Below, one piece after another: positions 59,801 through 62,000 of a stretch of DNA of 62,000 bases. The DNA is taken from NCBI RefSeq assembly GCF_001949145.1, contig NW_019091436.1:34399-96398 (forward strand), in the 5' to 3' direction. This DNA comes from Acanthaster planci (Eukaryota; Echinodermata; Asteroidea; Valvatida; Acanthasteridae). The position numbers and the translations under genes are program-made. The notes under the pieces were generated by a model, which worked only from the letters and a program-made list of their open reading frames with translations, ran no database searches and was not told where the DNA came from. Position 1 is the first letter of the stretch. The number at the start of each line of letters is the position of its first letter.

Positions 59801-60083
59801 TCGTCCCACTGGCCAATGTTTGTAGTAAGGGAATAATCTTGCGATATACAGACAAAATACGACCGTCTTGATGACTTGCCGTCTGCGGGTTAGGACAATC
59901 CAAAGTGACAGCGTTACTGACATAATCATGGAATCATTGTGCTGATATCAACACCTGACTCGACGATTGAGTCAGTGAGCAATGCTTCTCCGCCCAAAGT
60001 GACTAGTGACTGAGCGGTAATAGCAAGAAAGCATCACAGTTCCTTCACCAAAGTACACGTATACACGCCTTGTTCACTTCAGG
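56844..60083. other. Spacer between the two sulfotransferase genes
   Basis: An ATTAAA at 57103-57108 is a weak polyadenylation candidate for the upstream gene. A reverse-transcriptase-like fragment is at 57420-57512. Short hairpins occur (for example ACCACTAG/CTAGTGGT at 58536-58555). The 104-codon minus-strand frame at 59615-59929 was not recognised. No other gene seen. Confidence 0.5.
57420..57512 (-). pseudogene. Reverse-transcriptase motif remnant (LINE-type)
   Basis: On the minus strand the segment reads ITRGVPQGSTL with GVPQGS exactly as in the conserved non-LTR reverse transcriptase block (57449-57472, complement). Upstream residues (FVNSANED) suit the same domain, but the next family residues (LGPLLF) are replaced and a stop follows. 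This is a short decayed fragment, not an active element. Confidence 0.45.
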
Positions 60084-60177
60084 ATGACTGTTGGTACCCA
60101 TCATTTGTGCAGACTGGTTGTGGCGGTGACTGCTTTCATATACTTGTTTCTCTGTCTGAACCTTTGGCATTACACGG
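60084..60177 (+). CDS. Sulfotransferase B exon 1 (signal anchor)
   Basis: ATG with A at -3; 31 codons plus one base, MTVGTHHLCRLVVAV through HYTG. Donor gtgagt at 60178. Confidence 0.78.
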
Positions 60178-61670
60178 GTGAGTAATGCAAACTGCGCAGT
60201 TATCGCTGGTCCTCATTTAGAGTCTGTTTCAGTGTTTGATTGTCACGTGATTCCACCATTTTGGGTAAATATGGTACTCAAGTTGGCTCAAAGGGACAAG
60301 ATGAACGGGGCACAACCTTCAAGGGGATGGGTGGGCAAATTCTTGCAAATATAATGAGAGAAAACGGTGAATTTGTTCATAAAGCCTTGTTCCCAAGTTT
60401 ATCCTCTCCTAAGAGTGGGTGCCCCCCCCCGGAAATTTTGCCCTGGTTCCGTCCTCGGAATGTACTATTGAATGGCTAATAAATTCAGTTGTTAACATCA
60501 ACTTGGGGGTTGAACGCCTGCGACAATCCCTTACCGGTACGCCTTAGACGAGTGATATCTGAGGCCTTGCTCTCTCCAGCCGTGGTCAGTTTGCACGAAT
60601 AGCGTAAGATCTAACAACTTTATATATAAGAAGTTTATCCGGTTTGTAGGTGTGACGTCACCTCACTTCAAACGACGCCTATTGCATACATGGAACCATG
60701 GAACCGGAAGATAACGCGCAACTTGAGTGCTCATCCAATGGAAGCGTGCAATCAGTGGTGTGTGCGCGTCACTTAGGAACCGCACATTCCTTGATCTGAT
60801 ATTGCGAGAAACTTAGAATCAGATTGACTTCGATAGCAACATCTGTGACTACATCAATTAAACGTTTAAATAGATCAACGTTTAGTACAGTGGTTTGGTG
60901 ACTTAACAAAAAAGAAAGCGGTAGGCTGCCGAAAATAATTACTGCAAAAAGTCGAAGCCGCCCTATGCTGAGGTGATTACATGGCGGGTCAAGACCAAGT
61001 TGGTGCTCCAATTAATGTGCGTACCAAGCCTCAGCCATGATGTGGTCCACAACAATCATTTGATATTTTGCAGCGCTTGAAAAACAAATTAGCAGGGTCG
61101 GTACTTCAGTGGCATTAAGTTTGTTTCCCCGATTGGAAGTAAAAATGGGGTCGGTCGGAACTGAGCTGGACAATATTTTTAAAAAGGGCGGCCCAGTGTA
61201 CAAGGCAACTCTATAGAACAACTTCATGTTGAAGTATGCATGAAGTATGCAAGCAACGATTATGTTGCAACGAATACGTGCGTGGCTGGTACTTTCTGAA
61301 TGAAATCATTGAGTACATCAAGTAAACTATACTACCTTTCCAGAAAATATCTATCAATCATCAATCAATCAAGCTGTTTTGCTTAATTTTTGCGGTTGTT
61401 TTCCCGACAGTCAGTTGTTAATTTTTTCAAACGTCACAAAGGAAGAATAGGGTAAGCTATGTAGGCCTAGTCACTTTATGTATGACGTAATAACTGTTTT
61501 TCTTTTATGTAGCCTGACTATCTCAAAGTGTATAGTAATTTCCAGTGTAATCTACCTCATTCTGTTATTTGTTTTCCGTTTCTTACCCCTCAGGCACAGT
61601 ATCTTCGTCCACACGGACAAATGTTACAGGGAGATGGGGACAGAAATTTCACAAACACCAAGGAACAGTT
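60084..61670 (+). CDS. Second HNK-1-family sulfotransferase-like gene, partial (first two exons)
   Basis: Two exons, 60084-60177 and 61594-61670, mirror exons 1 and 2 of the gene at 53396 in length, intron phase (1, then 0) and sequence: a signal anchor with AVTAFIYLFLCLNLWHYTG, then a stem with GTVSSS and NVTGRW. By analogy the catalytic exon should follow about 1 kb after 61670, beyond the window end. The identity is therefore inferred from the paralogue and not from catalytic motifs. Whether the gene is intact cannot be judged here. Confidence 0.75.
60178..61593 (+). other. Sulfotransferase B intron 1
   Basis: 1416-base GT..AG intron. The start resembles intron 1 of the first copy. It contains a C run at 60422 and the CRE-bearing repeat at 60651-60766. 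Confidence 0.7.
60651..60766. repeat. CRE-bearing repeat, copy 1 (before sulfotransferase B exon 2)
   Basis: Similar to 61881-62000 in the same orientation. Shared words are tgacgtca, tggaacc(a/c)tggaaccggaag, cttg(a/t)gtg(c/t)tcatccaatgg and agtggtg. It contains the CRE palindrome TGACGTCA at 60653-60660. Confidence 0.8.
61594..61670 (+). CDS. Sulfotransferase B exon 2 (stem)
   Basis: Acceptor tacccctcag, donor gtaagt. Completes a Gly codon and encodes 25 further residues including NVTGRW; ends in phase 0 like exon 2 of the first copy. Confidence 0.75.
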
Positions 61671-61880
61671 GTAAGTGCATTGATCGGTATTGATCTATCG
61701 CCGTTTGTGAGCCTGTCAAATCTCTAAAATAACCTTTTACGGTTTTCCCGTGTCTTTTTTGAATAATTATCGTGTAATATTCCACAAGCTGCGTTGACAC
61801 GAATTTGCTGCAATACGGGGCTTCCTACTATCTTCGACGTAATTTACTTTTTTATACTGTACATTTATCTGTTACGTAAG

Positions 61881-62000
61881 GGTGACGTCAAGCAGTTAGA
61901 ACCACCCGTCACTGCACATAGAACCAATGGAACCCTGGAACCGGAAGTTAAAGCAGAACTTGTGTGTTCATCCAATGGGAGCTTGCAACAAGTGGTGCGT
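61881..62000. repeat. CRE-bearing repeat, copy 2 (after sulfotransferase B exon 2)
   Basis: Second copy of the repeat at 60651-60766, with TGACGTCA at 61883-61890; it runs to the window edge and may continue. Confidence 0.8.

Noticed and set aside
59615-59929. 104-codon minus-strand frame between the sulfotransferase genes
   Set aside because: No recognisable motif or splice support; a second overlapping frame is also open.
1-62000. CRISPR arrays, operons or phage-type defence systems
   Set aside because: The tandem repeats lack spacer architecture, and the window is clearly animal nuclear DNA with spliced genes.

Overview
This looks like an intron-rich animal genome, probably a marine invertebrate deuterostome (echinoderm, hemichordate or lancelet; I cannot choose between them). 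The signs are long AT-rich introns with GT..AG boundaries, strong Kozak contexts, many TACATGTA/ACATGT palindromes and GTAGGCCTAC-type words, tRNA-derived repeats and several MITE-like elements. There are no operons, ribosome binding sites or CRISPR arrays. One run of 189 N's (15147-15335) marks an assembly gap.

Four protein genes can be supported. (1) A complete MFSD4A-like major facilitator gene on the plus strand, 7667-43577, has ten coding exons that join in frame to 613 codons plus stop; intron 1 is about 22 kb. (2) A complete DPM3 gene (dolichol-phosphate mannose synthase subunit 3) on the minus strand, 50552-48705, has four coding exons including a 30-base microexon and gives 94 residues. 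It converges tail to tail with MFSD4A. (3) A complete HNK-1-family (Sulfotransfer_2) Golgi carbohydrate sulfotransferase on the plus strand, 53396-56843, has three coding exons and 375 residues. (4) A tandem paralogue starts at 60084; its first two exons are present and the catalytic exon lies beyond the window. One further minus-strand open stretch (52629-52948) with a splice acceptor and stop may be a terminal exon or a gene relic of unknown identity.

Layout: 1-7.6 kb is repeat-bearing intergenic DNA; 7.7-43.6 kb is MFSD4A, mostly intron; 43.6-48.6 kb is its possible 3' UTR and the convergent spacer with a 156-bp inverted-repeat element; 48.6-50.6 kb is DPM3; 50.6-53.4 kb is a spacer with a piggyBac-type MITE and the unknown open frame; 53.4-62 kb is the sulfotransferase pair. 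The genes do not form one pathway. DPM3 (ER glycan donor synthesis) and the sulfotransferases (Golgi glycan capping) both concern glycosylation, but their adjacency is probably chance.

I found no clear evidence of a new multi-gene system. The observations most worth checking are the symmetric tRNA-like element at 16094-16324, the three MITEs with plausible target-site duplications, the long N-terminal extension of the MFSD4A-like protein, the DPM3 microexon, the duplicated sulfotransferase locus with CRE-bearing repeats around its second exon, and the unknown open frame at 52.6-52.9 kb.
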